A stretch of 64,000 bases of DNA from Galaxea fascicularis (taxonomy: Eukaryota > Cnidaria > Anthozoa > Scleractinia > Euphylliidae), in contig OX419347.1 in NCBI GenBank assembly GCA_948470475.1, positions 17,345,675 to 17,409,674 on the forward strand. Reading direction: 5' to 3'. The position numbers and the translations under genes are program-made. How positions within the stretch are numbered: the stretch's first letter is position 1; the number at the start of each line of letters is the position of its first letter. The notes under the pieces are model-generated. The model was given only the letters and a program-made list of their open reading frames with translations. It was not told the origin of the DNA and ran no database searches. Shown here in pieces: positions 31,989-43,713 of this stretch.

Positions 31989-34168
31989 CTTTGTTGCTAA
32001 ACTTTTGCTGGCTAGGTCGAAAAAAACGACATTGGTCAAACTCTCAGAAAACTTTTCATTGGGCGGCGTTATCGTTTCACTCTTTATATAACGTAATTCG
32101 AACAAAGCCTAGAAAATCCTTCAGGGAAAAAGTTTCCTTTGAAATATGATCTGTCAATTTTTTTGTGACCTATATCGAAATTAGTACAGGAAACGTACAA
32201 AAGAGTTTTTTTGATGGGGTGTTCCGAAAACCTTTATAGTAATTTCTCTGTTTGATTAGCAACTGAAATGGAATAAATCTAGTTTCTTTTAAGTAAATCT
32301 AAAGTGTTTTTAATTTCTTTCCTTGTTTGACTTCCAAAAGCATTCAAATGTTTTCAAAACAGCGTGAGCCTGAGAAAAAAAAATAGCTAAAAGCAATTTT
32401 ACCTATTTGCATCTATTTTTAAATGGTTTTGTAAAATTTGACCACCTTGATGAATTTTTTGTCTTCTGCTGTGCACAACATTGAAATTTGGGAAGATTAA
32501 GGAAAGGAAAACGATATACCGTCAACCGTTCTCTGAAGGGGGACGCTCTAATTACTGTGAGAAAAGCTCTTTCGAGTCATCTGTGAAAATACTTTTTTTG
32601 AAAGTTAGACTCACGGTAATTTTAGGAAAGCTGTAATTCCTGTTTGCTCATCAATATTTTGCCGTCAGAAAAAGGTTTATTAAGACTAACTATGAAAAGC
32701 GAAACGTGACCTTGAGCAAGCTGAAAGTGCAAAAGATGCCGAAAACAGAATGAAAATGGGCGGATACAAAATAGGTAAAGACTCAAAGACATTCTGCAAT
32801 TTACGTCTCACTTAATGCTCAAATCTCACAAAAACCTGCTAAAGCGAAGTCATCTTAGAAAACGCAAAAACATAAGTAATGCATTTTTCTTGAAGGGGTG
32901 TTTGGACCCAAGTCTTACGGGTTGTTCTAGACCTTATACCGACCGTGATCTCTCAGTGTTAATAAACATTTGTTCTGTTTATAATTTGTGGCAAATGGAA
33001 CGACGATCAACTCTCTGACGATATATTTTCAACGCGTATGGAGAAAAAATGTTTAAGGGTGTTTCGTACACCTGAGTAATTTTCTGATCATCCGCACCAA
33101 AAACGTTCTTTTCATTCAGTGCTTGTTAAAGTATTCTAACTGATTCAGTTGGTTTTGTATATGCAATGTATTTTGCCAATCAAAATAGTCAATAGCTTTT
33201 TAATTAGTGCTTTCTATCATAACTAACATTTGATTTTCTTCGCCGACTACCTTACATTTTACTTCTGGCTGTTAGAATTACTGCCGGAATATTCATAATT
33301 TTGTTCCTGAGACGTTTACAATTGAACAGACTAGATTTTACTGTGTAAGGGTTGCGAGGTTGCTATGGAAAGTCTGGACGTCGACGCTCAATTTAGCAGC
33401 AAATGAGAGCTAACGTCACAGCCTGTCCCACGGTTCAATATTGTTTCAAAATGGCCACTCAATTTAACCGTAGACTGACGGGAATAACAAGTTTGTCATG
33501 AATTATTACAAAACAAAATTGTTGCTGGGTATCAGGGTTTTCCATAACGCGGTTTGATTTAAGAAGTTTTGTGTTATTCTGTGGGCGACAAAATTCGTCT
33601 TGGGCATTTTTGAACACGTGTGCATGCAAGTTCAATAACAGTGGTGTGTTAATTAGTTTTGAACCAGTGAAGCGAACACCATCCACAAGAACAAAAATAT
33701 TCATTTGTTGAGGAAAACTTATTCGTGTGTAACCGGCTGCTAAACAAATTGGGTCCACTGTGTGGTGAAATGATACAATTTGAATTTAAATTCTGAGGCA
33801 CCGTTCTATCCTTAAACGGTGAAAGAGGGCATGGAAAACATCTTCATGTTTAAAGTAAACCTTATTAAAAAAGCGATATCTGTATTGAAATTAAAGCGAG
33901 GTAACTGATTGATCTCCTCTGTCGGTACGAGGTGTCGATCAGTACCCTGTACGATGTACCCGAATTATTTCCAATATATTCAAAATGTGTATAGCTTGTA
34001 TAAGGCAATTCAGGTCCCGACTAATTACTACTATGGTGAATGTAAAAAGGATGTGGCTGAAGAGCTGAACAAAGGAAATATAATATAACGGTGTGACTAT
34101 TTAAATCAATGTTATCTAGCTGCGATTTTATGATGGGCCCACTGTTAGCGGACTGTCACATAGTCAAG
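31989..34168. other. Intergenic region upstream of the ADAMTS gene
   Basis: A+T-rich DNA with no gene recognised. It should hold the ADAMTS promoter on its left side and the 3' flank of the Tctex1 gene on its right. The frames at 32815, 31838 and 33459 have no domain. Confidence 0.45.
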
Positions 34169-34762
34169 CTATTCAAAGTATACTCCGTACACTGTGGCCA
34201 CAGCAAATAGCGTGCCATTCTCTACGGTTGCGGTAACATGCGTGTCATATTCTTCGTTCCAGAGGCATCTACTAGCAACCATGAGCCCCTGATTATGTTT
34301 CGATCCCACGTTGACCAAACAAACAAGTTTGTAACGTTCAATGTTAAGACCCTTTACTTGTTCCATGATTCGCGAGCTCAGCAGTTTTGTCAAAAAGCCA
34401 CATTCTGAAGCGGTGTACGTTTGTCTTAATAGCATGTCTTCTAAGCTGTTCTTGATAATCTCTCTCACCTCTCCATCGGGAAACCTTCGTTTCGGTTCGA
34501 TGCGGTACGTGTTCTCCACTTCGGGCTTTCTATCGTCGTCCTGACAAGTGAGCGGTTTATCTCGTATGGAATCGGAAAGTTTTCGCCATAGTCGGTATGG
34601 AGAGACATACGAAGCGGCAGGTTTCGATCCTCTTCGTGATTGCTTTGAAGCAACGCTACTATTTGACATCCTTCTGTTAGGAGACTTCAAATAGTCTTCA
34701 TCGGAAGATGACTCTTGCACCGATTGGAAACTTAAAACGCGAGGTCTTGGTTCAAAATCCAT
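34169..34762 (-). CDS. Tctex1-domain protein (dynein light chain Tctex-type, DYNLT5/TCTEX1D1-like)
   Basis: Intronless gene of 197 aa. Residues 1-85 are polar and Ser/Arg-rich (SSSDEDYLKSPNRRMSNSS), probably disordered. The C-terminal 110 residues form a Tctex1 domain: VREIIKNSLEDMLLRQ, YKLVCLVNVGSKHNQGLMVA, SRCLWNEEYDTHVTATVEN and the family ending TLFAVATVYGVYFE. Proteins of this kind are light chains or accessory factors of cytoplasmic or ciliary dynein. The long N-terminal extension fits the TCTEX1D subgroup better than the short DYNLT1/3 chains. The stop directly follows the domain, as is usual. No intron is present, whereas its neighbours are intron-rich. Confidence 0.85.
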   Translation of the reverse strand: MDFEPRPRVLSFQSVQESSSDEDYLKSPNRRMSNSSVASKQSRRGSKPAASYVSPYRLWRKLSDSIRDKPLTCQDDDRKPEVENTYRIEPKRRFPDGEVREIIKNSLEDMLLRQTYTASECGFLTKLLSSRIMEQVKGLNIERYKLVCLVNVGSKHNQGLMVASRCLWNEEYDTHVTATVENGTLFAVATVYGVYFE

Positions 34763-35836
34763 TCTGCAAACGCTGAAAAAAGCGCCTTTTTATCTACACA
34801 ACGAGGGCAGTAACTGAGCCAAGAAGTTCTAAACGACAAGGTAAATCACTATGTTGCCACAGGTTTCCCAGCTCTCCTGTTGATTCATGACTCAGTTTGT
34901 TTCGGTTGAGTGGAGAGTTTGGACATCACGTCAATGCCTCTGGCAGTTACTGTATGTTATCGGGCACGCTAGTTTCTCTCAGTTTTGGGTTGTGATGTTA
35001 TTTTCTTTCAAGGATCTCAAAAAGGTCCAAAATCAATTAAAAGACAACAATTCGTATTGTTACTTTTCGAAAAGTTTGAAAAGAAAACAGCACAGTCCTG
35101 AGGCAATTTCTACTTGAAAATTCCGTCTAGAGACTCAAGTGTAACGGGATAAACAATATTTTTTAAAAGAAACTAGTGACTGCGTTAGCTCTCTGTTGAA
35201 TGATCATTTATGGCTCAGAAGATCAGAAAATACCGTGACTTGTTAATCATACAGCAGTGATCTAACCTATCGCCAGGGGCTTAATATTCAAATGATAGTC
35301 ATAGAACGATCGCACATAACATACCTTCAACAGACTATTTTTGAAAATGAGTAATGAGTCCAAAGCTTTAGCTTCAATTTCTCCGTAATGTTTATTTCAA
35401 TATCATATCACCCTTCAGTGGTATCAAACCAAGGATATAAATACAACACACCTATATTTGGGTGAAAATAAGTGATGAGAAGTAATACCATTATGAAATA
35501 AAACAATAATTGGACAAAACAAAATTTACCACTAACAATATTAATTACTCTCACAAGTTACACACAGTTTCTAGCAGGTTGACTCACGGCTCGGATACTC
35601 ATTACAGTTGTGATCTTATAGAAACAGTCTACGCCTATATGAATACAACAGGTCGTATTTACGGATTAGTGCGCCTTGAAACTAAAGACCAAATATTTCC
35701 TAAGTTGGTTTTCTATATTTTTAGCGGCGAAGGCAGAATAAACTAAATAACAATAAATCCTGTCATCACACCTCTGACTATGAAGACCACAAAACTAAAC
35801 AGTTGACATGGATAGTTAAACTTTCACACTCGAGAA
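34763..35836. other. Intergenic region, nothing recognised
   Basis: About 1.1 kb between the Tctex1 gene and the putative lipase terminal exon. Open frames are short and without domains. Confidence 0.45.
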
Positions 35837-36039
35837 CTAAAGACCTGGCGCTTTGAAATCTTCAGCCATAGTTCTATCTTCATTAAAAGTTGCAGCTCCA
35901 AGGCATCCTGGTGAAGTAGGCATTTTGATATGTTCCAGCAAAGAGAACGCAACGGGAAAAATGACGTTGCCTTTGGACGACACGACTGGTAGATCTAAAG
36001 GGAAATAGAGAGTATGGTCAGGTTTACCAGCGGTTAGAG
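35837..36039 (-). CDS. Putative terminal exon of the lipase array (exon 6)
   Basis: A good acceptor (tttcttattag) is followed by a frame reading ALTAGKPDHTLYFPLDLP and ending after 67 codons at a stop. Its entry phase (two bases completing a codon) fits the phase-1 donor of lipase exon 5 ('NAPFC' then gtaggt). The sequence itself has no domain I recognise, so the link rests on phase, strand and position. No second copy of this exon is seen after lipase copies 2 or 3. Confidence 0.45.
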
Positions 36040-36424
36040 CTAATAAGAAAAAAAGTGAGCGACAATAAGAAAAGACAACACAAGACAGTTCGAGGCAAGA
36101 CACTGAAGTGGTTGTCTATTTCAATGAGTGAAATGGTTCCCAAGATAGGCGTGAACTGTTTCTGAAATAATAACGTTCTCTAAAATGCCGAAAATAAGAC
36201 GATCAGGCCCGGCCTCTAATTTAGAAGTAAGACAATTCCAAAATTTGGCGCTTCTAGGTGCTCAGTATTAGGTCTCTAGAGAGCCAAATTATTATCCGAG
36301 TATTTTGAGTTGTGTGGGCAGTGCGTCGGAAGATCTGAGAGAATACCTCAGAGTGATATGTAGACTGTAAAGCTGCAACAGTTATTTCTGAAGTATGTTG
36401 TTACAAATGTTTTATTCAACTTCT

Positions 36425-36610
36425 GTAAAACAAAAACAGTCGCGAGGTCACGGGTTCAAGTCTCGTTGAAGTCCTGATTTTTTTCCGGCTTCCTTAAGCA
36501 ATTGCATAAATTGCGCTCACAACTGCAAGGATCATATTTAGTTTGTTTTCATTTCCGCGGTTCATATAGGACCCATATAGGATTTATTTCATATATATCG
36601 TTCATATATA
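36425..36610. mobile_element. Coral-type SINE fragment
   Basis: Begins with a tRNA-type 3' half carrying a box-B-like 'gggttcaagtc', followed by 'cctgatttttttccggcttc', 'gcaattgcataaattgcg' and a tail of 'ttcatata' repeats. I recognise this arrangement as a common coral short interspersed element. The 5' half with box A is not evident. Confidence 0.6.
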
Positions 36611-37189
36611 AACTGCGTGTTCGTTAAAGCTAAACATCTGAAGGGAAAAACACGGTTCTCCATTTTCCCTTTCTTTCAATTAAGATCCAGTTTGTTAGGC
36701 GAAAAAGATCAGGTCAAAACGCAAACGATTTTTGAAAGTACAGCTGATTTCAGCGTTAGCAATTACTTACCTTTACCGTCAGTTGCCTCTGATTCTTTGT
36801 TTCGTGTGTCTGTTTCAACTATCTTTTTTACCTGAAGGGCAATATACGCCTCTTACTAACCAAGTTCGAGGTCCGTTTTCGTAAGATGTTGCTTTTTTTC
36901 ATTCAGTATTATGATTTTTCTACGCAAATTGTTGACTGCCAAAGATCGTCGTCACCTGAAGTCCAGCTGCGTGATACCGTGTCTTAAACCTGGTCCTCAT
37001 TTTTTGCAGCTTGTATTCTTTATCGTATTAACTTTCCATTCTCCAACTCCACGATAGTATATCTTGTTCAGAAGGCTCGAACGAAAAACCATCCGCGCTA
37101 AGTGTTCGATCGCTTCGATTGACGCCATAATGTACACAATAAGTACCGGGTAAAACAAAACAAAAACCAAACCCGACGCCTTTCTGTAC

Positions 37190-38715
37190 GTATTAAGGGC
37201 GCATTAGGCCTGTAAAATGGTAAAATGGGAGAAAGAGGGGGAGGGGGGGGGGGGAAGAGCCTTATTAGAGGGTGGGGGCTTAACAAAGTTTCAAATTTTC
37301 ACGTTCTTTAGAGATGTTTAATCATCTTTAATCACAAATTCCGGTTACAATGGTCTTCAAACTACTACAAAGTCACGAATTAATCAGTGTGAACGACACA
37401 TCACAATTAATATTTGTATAAAGTTCAGCTTACACTTTATATGACTGATACGCTCGCACAAAACAGTTCCTATTCCACTAACTTATTACAGGGTATGGAG
37501 GGGGTAGGGGGGGGGATCAATCGGAGGGGCGCTCATTAAGTTGTTCATGCCTCATACAGGCGGCTTGTTAGAAGGGAGGGATAGAGGCGGGGATCTATAC
37601 AGAGGAAGTACGGTAGTTTACTTATAACAACATGAAAATTCCGAAAACGTCTAAAGTTATGCAGTGGTTTTACTCGTCGTGGCTCCATATCTGTAGTCTA
37701 ACGGCCCCCGTTCGTTATCATCCTTTTGGCATTTCTCCTGCAATATAAATTGATACAAATTGACGACCTGGTAAGTATTGCTGACATAAGTTAGAGATAG
37801 CGATTGCTTAAACTTGTTCAGTAAACAGATTTAGTTATTACGCATAGTATTGCGAACAAGAAGTGGGTATCTTAAAATGATCAAATACTGAAGATATTTT
37901 TTTTTCTAGGAAGTTCCATTGCAAATAGTAAGCTTCGTTCTGAAGTAGCTCTTGCTTGAGTTGGACTAGACTGGACACAGTTCAACCTTTGCGACCACCT
38001 CTCGTAAGCGACCGTCTTATAAGCGACCACTTTTCCAAAATACCAAACTTTTTCAAGTCTAATCATTCCAGACAGAAGCTCTCGTAACGATCGCCACCGT
38101 TTTTAGGGATTACTGTTCGCAATTTTTTATTGCTTCTGACCTCCCGAAGGCGACCACTTTACACATACTCTGCCATGTCAGCTGTATCTCTCCCGGGAAA
38201 TTGGAAAACGTGTCGCTGTAAGATATTGGCCATATTATTACAGCAGAGGCAAATTTCATAGTCGGAGCTAGCTACCGGAATAGACCAATTACGATATACT
38301 AAGATTTCAACTTTAAAAACAATAAACATGACTTCAAGGCTCCAGGGAATAAAATAAGGATTTGTATAATTTTTTTTCCCAGAGCCTCGAGGTGCCTTTA
38401 GTGAAAGAGTGAATTTTAATATAACGAATTTGAGCTAGTGAATAAAGCATTGAGGTTACCATACATGCACATTACCCAACATTTAGATCCCCTATGGCCT
38501 GACCTCTCGTATGCGACCACCTAGAGTAGCATCGCCTTATCTATCGCCCCCAGCTTAAAAGTAGTGGTCTTTAGCGGCCAGAGCTGCCTTTATTGAGGAA
38601 ATCTGTAACGGCTGTGCGGATAAAATAGCTGGGAAATTTTAGTGAGCTGACATTGGAAGAGTGTTGAGCTAGCGTCAGACGGCCAATTCTGTTTTCCTTT
38701 GTAGTGTTACTCCGT
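37190..38715. repeat. Downstream block of the lipase unit, copy 1
   Basis: Matches 53210-54970 throughout and 42748-43606 in its right part. It includes a G-rich run near 37240, the 'gcgaccacctctcgtaagcgacc' transposon sequence from about 37980, and the flank of lipase exon 5. Relative to the other copies it lacks the right terminus 'gggaggttcgactgta' of that transposon (deleted near 38530). Confidence 0.8.
37978..38530. mobile_element. pogo/Tigger-like MITE in lipase flank, copy 1 (right end lost)
   Basis: Starts at cagttcaacctttgcgaccac. The matching elements in copies 2 and 3 (about 42817-43410 and 53977-54805) end in 'ggaggttcgactgta', inverted with respect to the start. Here that end is deleted. 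Confidence 0.5.
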
Positions 38716-38822
38716 CTAAAACTTATTCCTAAAGTCTACCGTGAAACAGTGCGAGTGATAAAGGCCGGATCTATACATCAAGTTCAGTGAACAAGAATGA
38801 AAAACGTTTTTCTCAAACCTAC

Positions 38823-41800
38823 CGCAAAATGGAGCGTTGCGGTTTGTTTTTAAGTAAAATAGTCCTCTCCTTGCGGTTCGATCAGCATCATAGCCCATAG
38901 AAGGACATTTTCCATTACAATTCAAGCACTTCGCATTGTTGTAGTCTAAGCACGGATACGCTGTCCAGGAGCACAGTTTTTTCACAGAAGCGGTATAGTA
39001 TTCAGGCGCTCTCATGTGGTCACAGGCCACTGACGGGATATCTAATGATGCAAATAAAAACCTGAATAAATATTACAATAGCGATTTTCAGTTCAGTGTG
39101 ACAAGTAATTCGCGTTTACTCTGGTTTTGCTTCACCTTGGCTCTGTAATTGGTTGGGCGGACAAAACTCACGCCACTTTCTTAACCAATCAGAAGCAAAT
39201 TCTAAACCAATCGCGACTTGTACGATGGCGCGCATTTTTCGGCTCTTTGCAATGTTCTCATTGGCTCGAGTACCTCCTTTGTTTTAGCAATTGGTCCATG
39301 ATACCGAATAGTAAAAAAATTGTGTGAATTCGTAAACGAGAACTATACGGGGACAAGTTGTCTTCGTTTATGTAGACGTCAAAGCATTATCAGTCTATCA
39401 GTTAGTTCGTTGCAAATTGTGAGAGTGGTTATTTACAAAAAGTCAATTATCTCAGTGGAAAAAGTTACATTTCGTGAGGGGAAAGTCTCGGCGTTGACGT
39501 TCGAGGGCTCAGGAGATCCCAAGCTCCGAGGGACCCGTAGCTTTCCAGACGAGGTATACGGTATATGATTGCAGAACGAAACAATAAGTGACTCAACACA
39601 AACAATACCCCTAGCCCTGATAACAAAAGAAGCTACAGGTCCACGATTGAAGTCAGGTTCTTTTAATTATAAGTAGTCTGTTACACAATACTTTATAACT
39701 TACTTCCGGTAAGAATTGGACAGCCGGGCTGGCGGGAGCCGCCATTTGGGTAGAAATCGATGTGGCCCATTTTCGTGGAGGAGCCTAAACCTCCTGCATC
39801 AGTATGAATAACATCTACATATTGAGCATCACCTGGATCCAGTCGATAGTTCACGTTCGCTTTGGAGAAAAGTACACTAGCTGGATCTAAACCTTGTGTA
39901 TGAAGCAAAACAATATGAATGTTACGGGGGTTCTGTCATGCTATTTTGGTCCGCTGTAAGATGCTAAAAAATGTCTTTAATTCAGGAAAAAGCCAAACAT
40001 AATGAAGCATTTTATTTGCTGAGACTAAATACTGCCTTCTCCTGTTACAAATGGTACGGATGGAAAGCCGGGATTGCATTTTGAAAACTTTAGCCTACTC
40101 TTTTATTATTATTATTCTCGCACATCATCTAAAAGCCTTCGCCAAAAATATACTATGGATGACTTTTCCCGCCAAACATCGATTGAAATCTTTTCCCTAT
40201 ATTTCAAGGAATAATTCGGCATAGGTGAAAGTCATCAAGTAGCATTTCTGTTAAGTTTGGGTCGGAAAAGAGCAAAACCTTCATGACAGTACCTCTTTAA
40301 CGACGACTTATCGTGTTACAATCAACTCTCTCATAACGACCACTTCTTGTAAGCGACCACCTCCCGTAAGCGACCACTTAGTAAAAAAACGTTTTGTTTA
40401 ATTTTCTTAGTCAAATACTGTTTGAAAACTCTCTCGTAAGCCTTTACTACTCAAATTTCTAAAAGCGACCGCGACCACTCTCTCTGCCAGAATTTGTTAA
40501 GTAAACGACAACCAAACTTTCATAATGACCAGGTATGATCGTTTCAAAAATCATCAGAAAAATGTCACAAAAATTCAGATTTTAACAGTGCTGACCTGGA
40601 GTGCTGTTTACCTACAATGACGAGATTTGCCAGGAGTTATTCGGTGTAAAATATGCTAGTGCTTTACATGTTTTATCTAAACCTAAATTTAGCTAGAAAG
40701 GTAACACCTTAATGTAATTAGTTAATCAATTCAATTTTTTTTATTATTCTCGTAAGTGACCCGCGCCCAGTAAGCGACCACTTCGTCGTGCACCAAGGAT
40801 GGTCGCTTACGAGAGAGTTGACTGTTTTAGTACTATCACTGATCTAAATTTGTTGTTGCTCTGATAACCAGTGAAGGTATTTACATAGACCATACCAGTT
40901 ATACGACCCAGGCGCATTCCATGGCTCCGCAAATTGCTTCCAGCGAATCCCGCGGTTTGAGCTCCAAGGCTGAAGCCCACGATGTAAAATCGATTGGCCC
41001 AAGAAGAGGTCCCGTTATTGCTGGAAATCAGAAACCTTATGAGTACAGCAATCTGAGAACCAACGAGCTGCGTGTTTCCTGCAGCCTGTGGGTATAACAA
41101 CTTCCTCGCTCCTTTTGACCAGTCGACCAAAACCACATTGCAGTCTTCTTGAGCTAGAAGCGCTTCTTTCATTGGTCTAGCCCACGTGTCTATGCTCTCT
41201 GTGGAGAGGATACATGTAGCTTTCACTTAACTTTACTTTGTTCAGTACTAAATATGTGCATGAACTTTGATTTTGTGGTTTGCTTGTAAAGTTAACATTT
41301 TCCTCACTTTTAAATTGTGGCTGGAAATATCTGAGGATTTAATTTAAAGAATCTCGTATAGTGTAGCATAAATTCCTGACTTCAGGAACTATAGTGGAAC
41401 TGAAGAATTACGGGATCGTTTGGGTTGACATGGAAGAGTGCTATCAATGCAGCTGTGGAGTGTTAAGAGATTAAGGCAAAAACGTGAATTTACAGGAACA
41501 AACAAGAGTTAAACTCTTAGCCTTTAAATCACAGAAAATCTTCATTCTTAGACCAGGCTTACCTAATAATAATAATAATAATAATAATAGGCTTTATTTA
41601 AAGAGGGTAAAACACTTAAAAGTAGTCCTAAGACACTGATGACTCTGTGGCCCTCACAAGCAATAAATATAGATTCTAAATATAGATATAGATTCTACTT
41701 CAGGGGTGAGGAGGGCGACTACGCCCGTTTGCCCGTCTTGGTTTAACCCTAAGAGTGATCAGCATGGAATTTCTCCTTGTAATATCAACGCTGTATAAAA

Positions 41801-42499
41801 CAGAGTGGTCACGAGAATTAAGGACAGGATCACACAAGATGAATTTGCTTGATATTTTACTGTCTTTCCTGTAAAACCGTGAACACCAGAAAAAGTTTCT
41901 GGAATGTTTATTGTTTCGCGACCAATCAGAAGCAACATGAAACCACAACTTAATTACTGTTACCGTTTGCGGTTTAGTTTTCTCACAAGTGATTGGGTTT
42001 TTACTTGAAACACGATAACATTCCATAGATATTTCTGGTGTTCACGGTTCTACGGGGGAAAGACTGTAACAACTTCTCCCCACTACTTCTAAAGAAAATA
42101 TGTGGGGGTAGCAAATGAGAATTTAAATTTTGATCTTAGGGTTTAAAGGATTAAAATATATCTGTCTTGTAATATATTCATACGTCAACATCACGAACAC
42201 AGGCTAATTTAGAGACCTTTTAAGCTTTCATGATTCATTTTTTTCCCTTAACTCAGCTAACTTGCGCTTACCTGTATACCCATGAACAATAAAAATTGTT
42301 CTGTTGCGGGATATCCTAAAATTAGAAGCTCTCAGTGCATTTGTGTTGTGGTCGTCAATGATCTGAGCTGTTTCCCTGTTGAGCCTCGTGAACAGATGAA
42401 ACTTCGTTCCAACTTGGGATGGTTTTTGTGGTAACCAAAGAGAGGGTTTATAGAAACAGCCATACCTTTCATAACAGACACGTTTGCGCCACCACAACG
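38823..42499 (-). CDS. Pancreatic-type lipase, copy 1 (exons 2-5; no signal exon)
   Basis: Core exons: 42272-42499 ([12 protein letters not shown] ... [10 protein letters not shown]), 40896-41198 ([20 protein letters not shown] ... RITG), 39704-39892 ([31 protein letters not shown]) and 38823-39041 ([19 protein letters not shown] ... NAPFC). All introns are phase 1. The catalytic triad of the family is present: Ser in GFSLG, Asp in GLDPAS, His in CDHMRA. Such enzymes hydrolyse triglycerides or phospholipids outside the cell. The segment between QPGCP and ACDH is very short, so the active-site lid is nearly absent, which resembles phospholipase A1-type members. No signal-peptide exon lies upstream, because copy 2 begins about 250 bp away. 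Exon 6 (35837-36039) may complete it. Confidence 0.8.
39110..39330. repeat. Dispersed 'ccaat'-rich repeat in lipase intron 4
   Basis: Holds 'aaccaatcagaagcaaattc', 'gatggcgcgcatttttc' and 'ctcattggctcgagtacc'. Copies at 44000-44220 and 55375-55580 are part of the duplication. A related stretch is in an ADAMTS intron (30595). Confidence 0.5.
40318..40826. mobile_element. 'gtaagcgacc' MITE in lipase intron 3, copy 1
   Basis: Ends are inverted: caatcaactctctcataacgacc on the left (from 40319) and its counterpart tggtcgcttacgagagagttgac on the right. Internal repeats of 'gtaagcgaccac' follow. The flanks are TA-like. The ends resemble pogo-type terminal repeats. Copy 3 has the full element (56490-57003). 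Copy 2 has lost the right end. Confidence 0.65.
41571..41590. repeat. (AAT)n microsatellite in lipase intron 2, copy 1
   Basis: About six aat units. The matching site has about eight units in copy 2 (46370) and more than 14 in copy 3 (57738). Confidence 0.8.
41746..42150. repeat. 'ggtttaaccct' foldback repeat in lipase intron 2, copy 1
   Basis: Starts ggtttaaccctaagagtg and ends cttagggtttaaagg, with an inner inverted pair 'ccgtgaacaccagaaa' / 'tttctggtgttcacgg'. Copy 2 has a shortened interior, and copy 3 lacks about 180 bp of it. Confidence 0.55.
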
Positions 42500-42747
42500 C
42501 TGTAAAAAAGGCAAAAGAGTTAGGTTAAGGATACAGTTAGTATGCTAAGAAATTTTCAATGACGTTCTGTTGACCATTGTGGGACATCATTGAGCGCAGA
42601 GTCATTTAGACCTATGGTCTACACGCAATGTCTTATTAAAAAGTTTAATGATACATAGCGAGCATGTAGTTGTGCAAGGCATGGCAAGGCGTTAACAGAA
42701 AGCAGTGCTACGGAGGCAAAGCTAGTCCTGCGTCAAACGAGTGCATG

Positions 42748-43606
42748 AAGTTCCATTGCAAATAGTAAGCTTTGTTCTGAGGTAGCTCTTGCTTGAGTTG
42801 GACTAGACTGGACACAGTCCAACCTTTGCGACCACCTCTCGTAAGCGACCGTCTTATAAGCGACCACTTTTCCAAAATACCAAACTTTTTCAAGTCTAAT
42901 CATTCCAGACGGAAGCTCACGTAACGAGCGCAACCACTTTTAGAGATTACTGTGCGCAATTTTCTATTGCTTTTGACCTCCCGAAGGCGACCACTTGACA
43001 CATACTCTTACCACGTCTGCTGTATCTCTCCCGGGAAATTGGAAAACGTGTCGCTGTAAGATATTGGCCATATGATTACAGCAGAGGCAAATTTCACAGT
43101 CGGAGCTAGCTACCGGAATAGACCAATTATGATATACTAAGATTTCAACTTTAAAAACAATAAACATGACTTCAAGGCTCCAGGGAATGAAATAATGATT
43201 TGTATGATTTTTTTTCCCAGAGCCTCGAGGTGCCATTTGTGAAAGAGTGAATTTTAGCATAACGAATTTGAGCTAGTGAATAAAGCATTGAGGTTACCAT
43301 ACATGCAAATTACCCAACATTTAGATCCCCTATGGCCTGACCTCTCGTATGCGACCACCTAGACTTGACATTTTCTGTGGTCGTTCATGGGAGGTTCGAC
43401 TGTATCACAAAACTAAGTAGCATTGCCTTATCGATCGCCCCTAGCTTAAAAGTAGTGGTCTTTAGCGGCCAGAGCTGCCTTTATTGAGGAAATCTGTAAC
43501 GGCTGCGCGGATAAAATAGCTGGGAAATTTTAGTGAGCTGACATTGGAAGAGTGTTGAGCTATTGTCAGGCGACCAATTCTGTTTGCCTTTGTAGTGTTA
43601 CTCCGT
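42748..43606. repeat. Downstream block of the lipase unit, copy 2
   Basis: Resumes abruptly at about 42748 with the sequence found at 37908. The left neighbour (up to about 42743) is the upstream flank of lipase copy 1, which in copy 2 continues instead past 47480. This is the tandem-duplication junction. The block includes the complete pogo-like MITE (about 42817-43410). Confidence 0.8.
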
Positions 43607-43713
43607 CTAAAACTTATTCCTAAAGTCTATCGTGAAACAGTGCGAGTGATAAAGGCCGGATTTATACATCGAGCTCAGTGAACAGGAATGAAAAACGTTT
43701 TTCTCAAACCTAC

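Noticed and set aside
33459..33758. 99-aa minus-strand frame as the ADAMTS signal exon
   Set aside because: No hydrophobic leader, and the phase-0 exon at 31947-31988 fits better.
39110..39330. CCAAT-rich stretch as a lipase promoter
   Set aside because: It sits inside intron 4, recurs in every copy and in an ADAMTS intron, and is better explained as a dispersed repeat.
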